Origin: CAYRZL01 sp964428795
Lineage (GTDB): Bacteria; Bacillota; Clostridia; Lachnospirales; Lachnospiraceae
Assembly: GCA_964428795.1 (NCBI GenBank)
Contig: CAYRZL010000009.1
Coordinates: 1-47,604, forward strand
DNA: 47,604 bases
Direction: 5' to 3'
The notes beneath the pieces are model-generated. The model had not been told where the DNA came from. It made no database searches and saw nothing but the letters and a program-made list of their open reading frames with translations. This document shows, piece after piece, positions 40,183 through 47,604 of this stretch; position 1 is the first letter of the stretch; every line of letters begins with the position of its first letter. A program made the translations under genes and the position numbers.

Positions 40183-41274
40183 ATGAGTGATAAGCTAAAA
40201 GTAGGAATTTTAGGTGGAACCGGTATGGTAGGACAGAGATTCATTTCTCTGCTGGAAAATCATCCTTGGTTTGAGGTTACGACCATTGCAGCCAGTGAGC
40301 GTTCTGCCGGAAAACGTTATGAGGATGCCATCGGCAGCCGGTGGAAAATGACTACAGCAATGCCGGAGGCAGTAAAAGATATCGTGGTTATGAATGTCAA
40401 TGAGGTAGAGAAAGTAGCCGCACAGGTTGATTTCGTATTCAGCGCTGTTGACATGAGCAAGGATGAGATCAAAGCCATCGAGGAAGCATATGCAAAAACC
40501 GAAACGCCGGTTGTATCAAACAACAGCGCCCACAGATGGACGCCGGACGTACCGATGGTAGTGCCGGAGATCAATCCGGAGCATATGGAAGTAATTAAAT
40601 ACCAGAAGAAGAGACTCGGAACCACCCGTGGTTTTGTGGCAGTAAAACCAAACTGCTCCATCCAGTCTTATGCACCGGTTCTGACCGCATGGAAAGAGTT
40701 TGAGCCATATGAGGTAGTTGCTGCCACATATCAGGCGATTTCCGGAGCGGGAAAAACCTTCAAAGAATGGCCTGAAATGGTAGAAAATATCATTCCTTAT
40801 ATCGGCGGTGAGGAAGAAAAGAGCGAGAAAGAGCCGCTGCGTATCTGGGGTGAGATCGATGAGGAAAAGGGCGTGATCGTTCCTGCAACTTCACCTGTGA
40901 TCACCTGTCAGTGCATCCGTGTTCCGGTATTAAACGGACATACGGCGGCGGTATTTGTTAAATTCAGGAAGAAACCGACCAAAAAACAGTTGATCGAGAA
41001 GCTGGAGAACTTCAGCGGTATTCCGCAGGAACTTGGTCTGCCAAGCGCTCCGAAGCAGTTTATCCGCTACATGCAGGAGGATAACCGTCCGCAGGTTCAG
41101 CTTGATGTGGACTATGAGAACGGAATGGGTATCAATGTTGGACGTATCCGTGAGGATTCCGTATATGACTTTAAGTTTGTAGGACTTTCTCACAATACCG
41201 TTCGCGGCGCCGCAGGCGGAGCAGTACTTTGTGCAGAACTTCTGAAAGCACAAGGGTATATCACAAAAAAGTAA
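40183..41274 (+). CDS. asd: aspartate-semialdehyde dehydrogenase
   Basis: The 363-residue enzyme makes aspartate semialdehyde for lysine, threonine, methionine and diaminopimelate. It has the GILGGTGMVGQRF NADP fold at the N-terminus, the active-site Cys in KPNCSIQSYAPVL (about 155) and the catalytic His in RVPVLNGHTAAVF (about 250). The sequence resembles the archaeal/fungal-type form found in many Clostridia rather than the common proteobacterial type. It has its own promoter and a terminator after it. AAAGGGG precedes the ATG. Confidence 0.93.
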   Translation: MSDKLKVGILGGTGMVGQRFISLLENHPWFEVTTIAASERSAGKRYEDAIGSRWKMTTAMPEAVKDIVVMNVNEVEKVAAQVDFVFSAVDMSKDEIKAIEEAYAKTETPVVSNNSAHRWTPDVPMVVPEINPEHMEVIKYQKKRLGTTRGFVAVKPNCSIQSYAPVLTAWKEFEPYEVVAATYQAISGAGKTFKEWPEMVENIIPYIGGEEEKSEKEPLRIWGEIDEEKGVIVPATSPVITCQCIRVPVLNGHTAAVFVKFRKKPTKKQLIEKLENFSGIPQELGLPSAPKQFIRYMQEDNRPQVQLDVDYENGMGINVGRIREDSVYDFKFVGLSHNTVRGAAGGAVLCAELLKAQGYITKK

Positions 41275-41312
41275 TGATGTAAAATCCATAAAATGATCTG
41301 GCATTATGAAAC

Positions 41313-41346
41313 AGACGGTGTCTTGCAATGGGGCATCGTCTTTTTT
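41313..41346 (+). terminator. terminator after asd
   Basis: AGACGGTGTC pairs with GGGCATCGTCT with some G-U pairs, followed by six Ts. Confidence 0.7.
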
Positions 41347-41379
41347 CGATTTTTTTATCCATTCGATTTTTTTATCCGT
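41346..41379. repeat. 17-base tandem repeat
   Basis: TCGATTTTTTTATCCAT (41346-41362) is followed immediately by TCGATTTTTTTATCCGT, differing at one position. It looks like a simple duplication next to the asd terminator. Confidence 0.6.
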
Positions 41380-41458
41380 TGCGAAAAGCACGTCCCTATG
41401 TTACACTGGATGTAGTTGCAAAAGATGTAAGATATAACAGAAAAGCAGGAGGTATTTT

Positions 41459-41659
41459 ATGGAACATTTGACAGACGGAATCAAAAAATTATTATTGGCA
41501 GGAATCGGCGCTGTGGCTGTGACTACAGAGAAAGCACATGATATTTTAGATGAGTTGGTGGAAAAAGGAGAACTGACATTGGATCAGAGCAAGATTTTAA
41601 ATGAAGAGTTAAAATATAACGGAAGTAAGAATACAGATTCTGATAAACAGGAAGGGTAA
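41459..41659 (+). CDS. phasin-like small helical protein
   Basis: The 66-residue protein has a short amphipathic start (LTDGIKKLLLAGIGAVAVT) followed by a charged helix (DILDELVEKGELTLDQSKIL) and an Asn/Lys/Asp tail. Similar proteins in Clostridia are annotated as phasin-like. GGAGG precedes the ATG. The UbiB-type kinase gene starts five bases after its stop, so the pair is probably one unit. No polyhydroxyalkanoate genes are visible here, so a granule role is doubtful. A helper or membrane adaptor for the kinase is a guess. Confidence 0.65.
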   Translation: MEHLTDGIKKLLLAGIGAVAVTTEKAHDILDELVEKGELTLDQSKILNEELKYNGSKNTDSDKQEG

Positions 41660-41664
41660 AGGGT

Positions 41665-43383
41665 ATGTCTGATCATATGGCAGAAGAAAAAAAAGATGAG
41701 CTGTGGAAAAATATTGAAGTAATTGAAATGACAGACGAGGAGCATGAGAAGAAGTCAAAAGAGATGCGAGAGCAGCTTGCAGAGTATGTTCCGGAGCTGA
41801 AGCAGGAAAAAACCGGAGCCAGATTCCGGGAGATTCTTGGCGTGCTTCACAAAAATCAGATCATCAAAGGCATCACACCGGAGAAGGTGCGGCATATCAT
41901 CGAGGATCTGGGACCAACCTTTATCAAGCTGGGACAGATTATGTCCTCCCAGTCTAATATTTTGCCGAAAGAGTACTGTGAAGAACTGGAAAAACTGCGT
42001 TCTGATGTTCCGCCTATGCCGATGGAGCAGGTTCATCGTGTTCTGGAAAAGGAATATGGAAGACCGGTGGAAGAGATTTTTAAAGATTTTCATGAGAAAC
42101 CGATCGGTTCCGCATCCATTGGGCAGGCCCATATCGCGTCGCTTCAGACGGGAGAAAAAGTTGTACTCAAGGTGCAGAGAGAAGGAATCTATGACACCAT
42201 GGAACGTGATATGGAGTTTCTCCATAAAGCGGTAAAAATATTGCATTTAAATAAAGTTGGCGGCGCTGTGGATTTTGGAATGGTGCTGAATGAGCTGTGG
42301 GAAGTGGAAAAGCAGGAGTTAAATTTTCAGGTCGAAGCAGGAAATCTGGAAGAGTTCACACATATGAATGCCGATGTCGCTTATGTTGCATGCCCGAAGC
42401 TGTATCGTGAATTAACCACGAGGCGTGTGCTTGTTATGGAATATATCGATGGATGCAGTATCGGGAAAAGAGATCAGCTTCTTAAGGACGGATATGATCT
42501 GGATGAAATCGGGAAGAAGCTGGTAAACAATTATCTGAAGCAGATCCTGGAGGACGGATTTTTCCATGCAGACCCTCATTCCGGCAATATTTTTATCCGA
42601 AAAGGAAAGATTGTCTGGATCGATATGGGGATGATGGGCAGACTTTCAAAGCGGGAGCGGGAACTGCTGGAAAAATTGATCGGCGGTGTGGCGCAGAAAG
42701 ACTGCAATATGATCAAAGACGCACTGCTTTCTCTCGGTATCGTAAAAGGGCGAATTGATCATCATAAGTTGTATATGGACATCAATGATATTGTGACAAA
42801 GTATGCCTCCGCAAATCTTGGTGGTATTAACCTGTCAGTTGTTATGGAAGAGATTTTTGACGCTATGAAGCGGAATAAAATTGAAATTCCGAGCAATCTG
42901 ACTATGCTGGTGCGGGGACTGGCAACGATTGAAGGCGTTGTGGCCCAGACTGCGCCGGATATAGATGTGATTTCCATTGCGTCAGATCATATGGGAAATC
43001 GTATGCTCTCGAAGTTTTACCTGAGAGAGGAACTGAAACGCAACGGAAGCACTTTGATCAATTCTATCAGGAAGGCATTGGATATTCCGGGTGTTGCGTC
43101 CGATTTGCTTCACATGACGATCAACGGTCAGGCTCATTTGAATCTTGATCTGCATTCTACATCGGATATGTCTAAGCTGCTGATCAATCTGGTTCGGGAC
43201 ATTGTGCTGGGACTTTTGGTTGCGGCCCTGCTGGTTGGATCCAGTATTATCTGCCTGACTGAGATGAAACCGCAGATTCTCGAGATTCCGGTATTTGGAT
43301 TCTTTGGCTTTGTGCTTGCCTTTGTTTTGGCGATATGGCTGTTCATCAAACATATAAGGGAAAAAAAGAGTGAGGAAGAGTAA
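41665..43383 (+). CDS. ABC1/UbiB (AarF) family atypical kinase
   Basis: The 572-residue protein has the UbiB signatures: the KxGQ motif in FIKLGQIMSSQSNILP (about 85-100), the Ala/Gly-rich loop SIGQAHIASL (about 147), VLKVQREG, the catalytic-loop ADPHSGNIF (about 305) and IDMGMMG (metal-binding Asp). The C-terminus has two membrane helices (about 508-530 and 540-562). In other bacteria UbiB supports ubiquinone synthesis. No quinone genes are nearby, so the partner here may be another lipid. GGAAGGGTAAAGGGT precedes the ATG. Confidence 0.92.
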   Translation: MSDHMAEEKKDELWKNIEVIEMTDEEHEKKSKEMREQLAEYVPELKQEKTGARFREILGVLHKNQIIKGITPEKVRHIIEDLGPTFIKLGQIMSSQSNILPKEYCEELEKLRSDVPPMPMEQVHRVLEKEYGRPVEEIFKDFHEKPIGSASIGQAHIASLQTGEKVVLKVQREGIYDTMERDMEFLHKAVKILHLNKVGGAVDFGMVLNELWEVEKQELNFQVEAGNLEEFTHMNADVAYVACPKLYRELTTRRVLVMEYIDGCSIGKRDQLLKDGYDLDEIGKKLVNNYLKQILEDGFFHADPHSGNIFIRKGKIVWIDMGMMGRLSKRERELLEKLIGGVAQKDCNMIKDALLSLGIVKGRIDHHKLYMDINDIVTKYASANLGGINLSVVMEEIFDAMKRNKIEIPSNLTMLVRGLATIEGVVAQTAPDIDVISIASDHMGNRMLSKFYLREELKRNGSTLINSIRKALDIPGVASDLLHMTINGQAHLNLDLHSTSDMSKLLINLVRDIVLGLLVAALLVGSSIICLTEMKPQILEIPVFGFFGFVLAFVLAIWLFIKHIREKKSEEE

Positions 43384-43404
43384 CTTTAGAAATGAGGATA
43401 TGTT

Positions 43405-45501
43405 ATGGCAAAATCCTTGTACATAGCAGAAAAGCCAAGTGTGGCCCGCGAGTTTGGAAAAGCTCTGGGTGAACAAATGAAAAGTAACGATGGCTATATG
43501 GAGTCGGAGCATGCGGTAGTGACCTGGTGTGTGGGACATCTGGTCACTATGAGCTATCCGGAAAGCTATGATATGAAATATAAGAAATGGAGTCTGAATA
43601 CACTGCCATTTCTTCCAAAAGAATTTAAATATGAGGTAATACCCGGTGTGGCAGCACAGTTTAAAATTGTGTCTGGTCTATTAAACCGACCGGATGTGGA
43701 TACTATCTATGTGTGCACCGATTCCGGACGGGAGGGCGAATACATTTATCGTCTGGTAGAACAGATGGCGGGTGTGAAAGGAAAGAAAAGACGCCGTGTG
43801 TGGATCGACTCCCAGACGGAGGAAGAAATTCTGCGCGGTATCCGGGAAGCAAAGGATCTAGCTGAGTATGACAATCTGTCAGCCTCAGCTTATTTGCGTG
43901 CGAAAGAGGATTATCTGATGGGAATCAATTTTTCCCGTCTGCTGACTTTGAAATATGGCAATACCATTGCATCCTTCTTAAACCAGAAGTATTCCGTAGT
44001 ATCTGTGGGACGTGTCATGACCTGTGTCCTTGGTATGGTGGTGCGCAGAGAGCGGGAGATCAGAGAGTTTGTGAAAACCCCATTTTATCGTGTGATCGGG
44101 GAATTAAAGCTGCAGGAAGTGTCTGTGGATGCAGAGTGGAAGGCGGTGCAGGGGTCTGTATATTTTGAATCTCCAAAGCTGTACAAGGAAAACGGTTTCC
44201 GAAAAAAAGAGGATGCCGAAGCGCTGATCTCCTATTTGAAAGAAAATGCAGGATCATCAGGAATGCCGGATAAACTGCAAAACGGTTCTGCAAATGGACC
44301 AGGCAGTACGGTATGTCCATGGGCGGCACGCGTTGCAAAAATCGAAAAGAAAAAAGAAAATAAGAATCCGCCATTGTTATTTAATCTGGCGGAGCTTCAG
44401 AATAATTGTTCCAGATTGTTTAAGATCAGTCCGGATGAGACCCTGCGTGTGGTGCAGGAGCTTTATGAAAAGAAGCTGGTGACTTATCCGAGAACGGATG
44501 CCCGTGTACTTTCCAGTGCGGTAGCAAAGGAAATTTATAAAAATATCAGAGGATTGACAGGGATTCCCTCTGTGCGCGCTTTTGCGGAGGAGATTTTAAA
44601 TAAAGGCACATACAAAGGGATCGCAAAGACCAGATATGTAAATGATAAGGCGATCACAGACCACTACGCCATTATTCCAACGGGTCAGGGCCTCAGCGCG
44701 GTTCGTTCTTTAAGTCCGCTTTCCATTAAAGTATATGAGGTGATCGTCCGCAGATTCTTAAGTATTTTTTATCCGGCGGCAGTGTATCAGAAGGTGGGAC
44801 TGATCGTTCAGATGCATACCGAACAGTTATTTGCGGGATTTAAGGTATTGGCGGATCCCGGATATTTACAGGTGATGAATTATTCCTTTTCCAAAAAGCA
44901 AAAGGAGGATCCGCAGGATAAAGGCACAGATGACGGACAACTGCAGGAGAGCAATGATGCAGAGCTGTTAAAACGGGTGGCTGCTCTTAAAAAAGGAGAT
45001 GTGCTCGGTGTGGCAGATCTGACCATCAAAGAGGGCGAGACATCACCGCCAAAACGGTATAATTCCGGTTCCATGATACTGGCAATGGAGAATGCGGGAC
45101 AGCTTATTGAGGATGAGGAACTGCGTGCACAGATCAAGGGAAGCGGAATCGGAACCAGTGCGACCCGTGCGGAAATCTTAAAAAAGCTGATAAACAACAA
45201 ATATTTGAGTCTGAACAAAAAGACCCAGATCATCACACCCACTTTGCAGGGAGAGATGATTTTCGATGTGGTAAATGCATCCATCAAATCCCTTTTGAAC
45301 CCGGAGCTGACAGCAAGCTGGGAAAAGGGGCTGACCTATGTGGCAGAAGGCAGCATCACACCGGATGAATATATGGTGAAGCTGGAGAATTTTATCCGTA
45401 CCAGAACAAGTGGAGTGCTCGGGTTACAGAATCAGAGCTCTTTAAACGCTATGTTTCGGGCAGCGGCGGTACACTATAAAACCCCTGCAAAAAAGAAATA
45501 A
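43405..45501 (+). CDS. topB: DNA topoisomerase III
   Basis: The 698-residue type IA topoisomerase has a Toprim domain at the N-terminus (YIAEKPSVAREFGKALG and CTDSGREGEYIYRLV), the active-site Tyr in KKLVTYPRTDARVLS (about 357) and a late GSGIGTSATRAEILKKL motif (about 580). It relaxes or decatenates DNA by cutting one strand. No C-terminal zinc fingers are seen, which is common for TopB. The gene follows the UbiB gene after 21 bases. Chromosomal and mobile-element copies of topB exist. This one has housekeeping neighbours. Confidence 0.95.
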   Translation: MAKSLYIAEKPSVAREFGKALGEQMKSNDGYMESEHAVVTWCVGHLVTMSYPESYDMKYKKWSLNTLPFLPKEFKYEVIPGVAAQFKIVSGLLNRPDVDTIYVCTDSGREGEYIYRLVEQMAGVKGKKRRRVWIDSQTEEEILRGIREAKDLAEYDNLSASAYLRAKEDYLMGINFSRLLTLKYGNTIASFLNQKYSVVSVGRVMTCVLGMVVRREREIREFVKTPFYRVIGELKLQEVSVDAEWKAVQGSVYFESPKLYKENGFRKKEDAEALISYLKENAGSSGMPDKLQNGSANGPGSTVCPWAARVAKIEKKKENKNPPLLFNLAELQNNCSRLFKISPDETLRVVQELYEKKLVTYPRTDARVLSSAVAKEIYKNIRGLTGIPSVRAFAEEILNKGTYKGIAKTRYVNDKAITDHYAIIPTGQGLSAVRSLSPLSIKVYEVIVRRFLSIFYPAAVYQKVGLIVQMHTEQLFAGFKVLADPGYLQVMNYSFSKKQKEDPQDKGTDDGQLQESNDAELLKRVAALKKGDVLGVADLTIKEGETSPPKRYNSGSMILAMENAGQLIEDEELRAQIKGSGIGTSATRAEILKKLINNKYLSLNKKTQIITPTLQGEMIFDVVNASIKSLLNPELTASWEKGLTYVAEGSITPDEYMVKLENFIRTRTSGVLGLQNQSSLNAMFRAAAVHYKTPAKKK

Positions 45502-45528
45502 AAACGGAAAGAAAAGGAGATATTTGAA

Positions 45529-46194
45529 ATGGAATCTTGCAAAATAGGAAATTTATTTGATCTGAATGAGACGATCGCAAGAGAGTACATGGAGACAGCA
45601 GAGTATCCATGGGAGCTTCTGGCAGGGATCAGTGACTATATAAAGAAGCTGGGAGCGAGCCTCGATCCGGAAAAATACGAACAGCGCGCAGAGGATATCT
45701 GGATTGCAAAAAGTGCGTCGGTTGCCCCCAGTGCGTGTTTAAACGGGCCGCTGATCATCGATGAGGAAGCAGAGGTGCGTCACTGCGCTTTTGTCCGGGG
45801 CAGTGCCATTGTAGGAAAAGGAGCTGTAGTTGGAAATTCCACAGAATTAAAAAATGTGATTCTGTTTAATAAAGTGCAGGCCCCTCATTATAATTATGTC
45901 GGGGATTCCATTTTAGGTTACAAGGCTCACATGGGAGCCGGCTCTATTACCTCCAATGTGAAAGCGGATAAAGCCCATGTGATCATCAAAGACGGGGAGA
46001 AACAGATAGACACCGGACGCAAAAAAGTGGGGGCTATGCTGGGGGATCTGGCGGATATCGGATGCAATTCTGTTTTGAATCCCGGTACTGTGATCGGCAG
46101 AAATACGAATGTGTATCCTACCTCCTGTGTGAGAGGGGTTGTTCCGGCTGAGTCCATCTACAAGGATAAAGAACACATTGTGAAACGCCGGTAG
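45529..46194 (+). CDS. left-handed beta-helix (UDP-GlcNAc pyrophosphorylase-like) protein
   Basis: The 221-residue protein has a helical N-terminus (about 1-50) and then hexapeptide repeats forming a left-handed beta-helix (about 55-210), with ACLNGPLIIDEEAEVRHCAF, AIVGKGAVVGNSTELKN and GYKAHMGAGSIT. It resembles the acetyltransferase half of GlmU without the uridylyltransferase domain. It may acetylate or bind a sugar nucleotide. AAAGGAG precedes the ATG. It follows topB by 27 bases. The substrate is not evident. Confidence 0.8.
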   Translation: MESCKIGNLFDLNETIAREYMETAEYPWELLAGISDYIKKLGASLDPEKYEQRAEDIWIAKSASVAPSACLNGPLIIDEEAEVRHCAFVRGSAIVGKGAVVGNSTELKNVILFNKVQAPHYNYVGDSILGYKAHMGAGSITSNVKADKAHVIIKDGEKQIDTGRKKVGAMLGDLADIGCNSVLNPGTVIGRNTNVYPTSCVRGVVPAESIYKDKEHIVKRR

Positions 46195-46234
46195 GTGTGT
46201 TTGAAATAAAAAACAGAATCCTTGTTAAAAAAAT

Positions 46235-46266
46235 GTCAAAAACCGTCAAAAAGGACTTGTCCTTTT
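46235..46266 (+). promoter_or_regulatory. direct and inverted repeats before the NifU-like gene
   Basis: GTCAAAAA occurs at 46235-46242 and 46245-46252, one helical turn apart. AAAAGGAC (46249-46256) pairs with GTCCTTTT (46259-46266). The cluster stands about 50 bases before the start codon and could be an operator. I could not place a convincing -10. Confidence 0.4.
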
Positions 46267-46313
46267 AAATAAATTATGCGAAAATGAGAAAAAAGTATGA
46301 AAGGAGTTTCATT

Positions 46314-47006
46314 ATGATTTATTCGAAAGAAGTAGAATTGATGTGCCCGGTAGCAAAAGGTGCAAAACATGAGCCGGCTCCGATTCCGGAAGAGGGCAAA
46401 TGGGTACATTCCAAAAAAATTGAGGATATTTCTGGTTTTACCCACGGTGTAGGCTGGTGTGCTCCCCAGCAGGGTGCATGTAAGCTGACATTGAATGTAA
46501 AGGAAGGTATCATCGAGGAGGCTCTGATTGAAACCATCGGATGTTCCGGTATGACACATTCCGCAGCTATGGCCGCTGAGATCCTTCAGGGTAAGACAAT
46601 TCTGGAAGCTCTGAATACAGATCTTGTTTGTGATGCGATCAACACAGCAATGCGTGAATTGTTCCTCCAGATCGTTTACGGTAGAACGCAGAGTGCATTC
46701 TCTGATGACGGTCTGGTGATCGGTGCAGGTCTTGAGGATCTTGGTAAAGGACTTCGTTCTCAGGTAGGTACGATGTATGCTACAAAAGAGAAAGGTGTTC
46801 GTTACCTTGAGATGGCAGAAGGTTATGTAACAGGTATCGCTCTGGACGAGGATAATGAGGTGATCGGATACCAGTTCGTAAGCCTTGGCAAGATGACAGA
46901 CTTTATCAAAGCCGGTGATGATCCAAACACTGCATGGGAGAAAGCAAAAGGTCAGTATGGACGTGTGGACGACGCAGTGAAGATTATCGATCCGAGAAAG
47001 GAGTAA
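46314..47006 (+). CDS. IscU/NifU-like Fe-S scaffold-type protein paired with GGGtGRT
   Basis: The 230-residue protein has an IscU/NifU-N-like core: HGVGWCAPQQGACKLT (about 45-60) stands where IscU has its first Cys loop, and IGCSGMTHSAAMAAEIL (about 78-94) matches the GCGxAIASSS helix. A third Cys in TDLVCDAINTAM (about 106) fits the last ligand. The C-terminal 100 residues are not part of IscU. I start at the ATG at 46314, seven bases after AAAGGAG; the upstream in-frame ATG has no site. Codons favour those of highly expressed genes. The GGGtGRT gene follows after six bases. The pair is known to me from anaerobic Clostridia, but the function is not established. Confidence 0.75.
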   Translation: MIYSKEVELMCPVAKGAKHEPAPIPEEGKWVHSKKIEDISGFTHGVGWCAPQQGACKLTLNVKEGIIEEALIETIGCSGMTHSAAMAAEILQGKTILEALNTDLVCDAINTAMRELFLQIVYGRTQSAFSDDGLVIGAGLEDLGKGLRSQVGTMYATKEKGVRYLEMAEGYVTGIALDEDNEVIGYQFVSLGKMTDFIKAGDDPNTAWEKAKGQYGRVDDAVKIIDPRKE

Positions 47007-47012
47007 TGTACA

Positions 47013-47604
47013 ATGGCTTTATTTGAATCATATGAAAGAAGAATTGACCAGATCAATGCTGTACTGAACAGCTATGGTATCAGCTCCATCGAGGAAGCTG
47101 AAAAAATCACAAAAGACGCTGGTCTGAATGTATATGACCAGATCAAAGGCATTCAGCCGATCTGTTTTGAAAATGCATGTTGGGCTTATATCGTAGGTGC
47201 AGCTATCGCTATCAAAAAAGGATGTAGAAAAGCTTCTGAAGCTGCTGCAGCAATCGGTGAAGGTCTGCAGGCGTTCTGCATTCCAGGCTCTGTTGCAGAT
47301 CATCGTAAAGTAGGTCTTGGACATGGTAACCTTGGCAAAATGCTTTTGGAGGAGGAGACCGAGTGTTTCTGCTTCCTGGCAGGACATGAGTCCTTCGCAG
47401 CAGCAGAGGGCGCTATCGGAATCGCTGAGAAAGCAAACAAAGTACGTCAGAAACCACTGCGCGTTATCCTAAACGGACTTGGCAAAGACGCTGCCCAGAT
47501 CATTTCCCGTATCAACGGATTTACATTTGTTGAGACAAAATACGACTACAAAGCAGGTAAAGTTAACGTCGTATATGAAAAACCATATTCCAAAGGACTG
47601 CGTG
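47013..47604 (+). CDS. GGGtGRT protein, 5' part (runs off the window)
   Basis: The open frame from ATG at 47013 continues to the window edge (197 codons visible). The sequence starts MALFESYERRIDQINAVL and has conserved stretches FENACWAYIVGAAIAIKKG, FCIPGSVADHRKVGLGHGN and CFCFLAGHESFAAAEGAIG. From memory this is the GGGtGRT family, a protein of about 330 residues whose name-giving Gly-rich motif near the C-terminus would lie beyond the edge. Several Cys and His residues are in place for metal or cluster binding. GGAG precedes the ATG. Its strong codon bias suggests high expression. It is translated with the NifU-like gene. Confidence 0.8.
   Translation, partial: MALFESYERRIDQINAVLNSYGISSIEEAEKITKDAGLNVYDQIKGIQPICFENACWAYIVGAAIAIKKGCRKASEAAAAIGEGLQAFCIPGSVADHRKVGLGHGNLGKMLLEEETECFCFLAGHESFAAAEGAIGIAEKANKVRQKPLRVILNGLGKDAAQIISRINGFTFVETKYDYKAGKVNVVYEKPYSKGLR

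Noticed and set aside
2186..47604. Host-wide reassignment of TAG
   Set aside because: TAG ends clear full-length genes here, such as infB and the large secreted protein, so only a phage-specific or no recoding is possible.

Overview
The window looks like a chromosomal segment of a low-to-mid GC Firmicute, most likely a gut Lachnospiraceae (Blautia/Dorea/Ruminococcus-like). This rests on the gene order rimP-nusA-ylxR-ylxQ-infB-rbfA-DHH-truB-ribF, strong AGGAGG-type ribosome binding sites, frequent GTG/TTG starts, a very acidic secreted protein with WYYV-type wall-binding repeats, and a terminal gene pair that I recognise from memory as the NifU-like/GGGtGRT pair of anaerobic Clostridia. The species call is inference. 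No database was searched.

Region 1 (1-3.4 kb) is accessory DNA: a DUF4160/DUF2442 pair, a Fic protein, and minus-strand small membrane proteins that look like the remains of a phage lysis module. One of these, holin-like, is broken by two in-frame TAG codons. It ends against the 3' stump of an endonuclease/exonuclease/phosphatase gene. Region 2 (3.4-15.3 kb) is an envelope block: an XRE regulator, a large secreted repeat protein, then a two-component system (7254-9394) followed by a lipoprotein, two membrane proteins, an ABC ATPase, an acidic membrane-anchored protein and a MacB-periplasmic-domain-like protein, nearly all closely spaced or overlapping. GTTACA direct repeats exactly 11 bp apart sit upstream of both the regulator gene and the lipoprotein gene, suggesting that the regulator controls itself and the export operon.

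Region 3 (15.3-20.6 kb) holds glgB (minus), a TetR regulator, a MATE transporter and a polysaccharide pyruvyl transferase, separated by good terminators. Region 4 (20.6-29.2 kb) is the conserved translation/transcription operon from rimP to ribF. A tRNA-Thr(CGT) with its own promoter and an 18-bp terminator follows. Region 5 (29.3-38.6 kb) holds a Na/Pi cotransporter, a small XRE regulator, a SulP transporter with a long helical C-terminal extension, a LysR regulator, a URO-D family protein, an ABC permease/ATPase pair without a binding protein, and queH. Region 6 (38.6-47.6 kb) holds argH, asd, a phasin-like/UbiB kinase pair, topB, a left-handed beta-helix protein, and the NifU-like/GGGtGRT pair, which runs off the right edge.

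There is no stretch above 300 bases without a gene, gene remnant or short ORF. Gaps of about 150-230 bases (899-1109, 3803-4025, 7059-7253, 31002-31237, 31475-31700) mostly hold promoters, operators or terminators; in 899-1109 I see only the fic ribosome binding site. No CRISPR array, rRNA, intact insertion sequence or integrase was seen.
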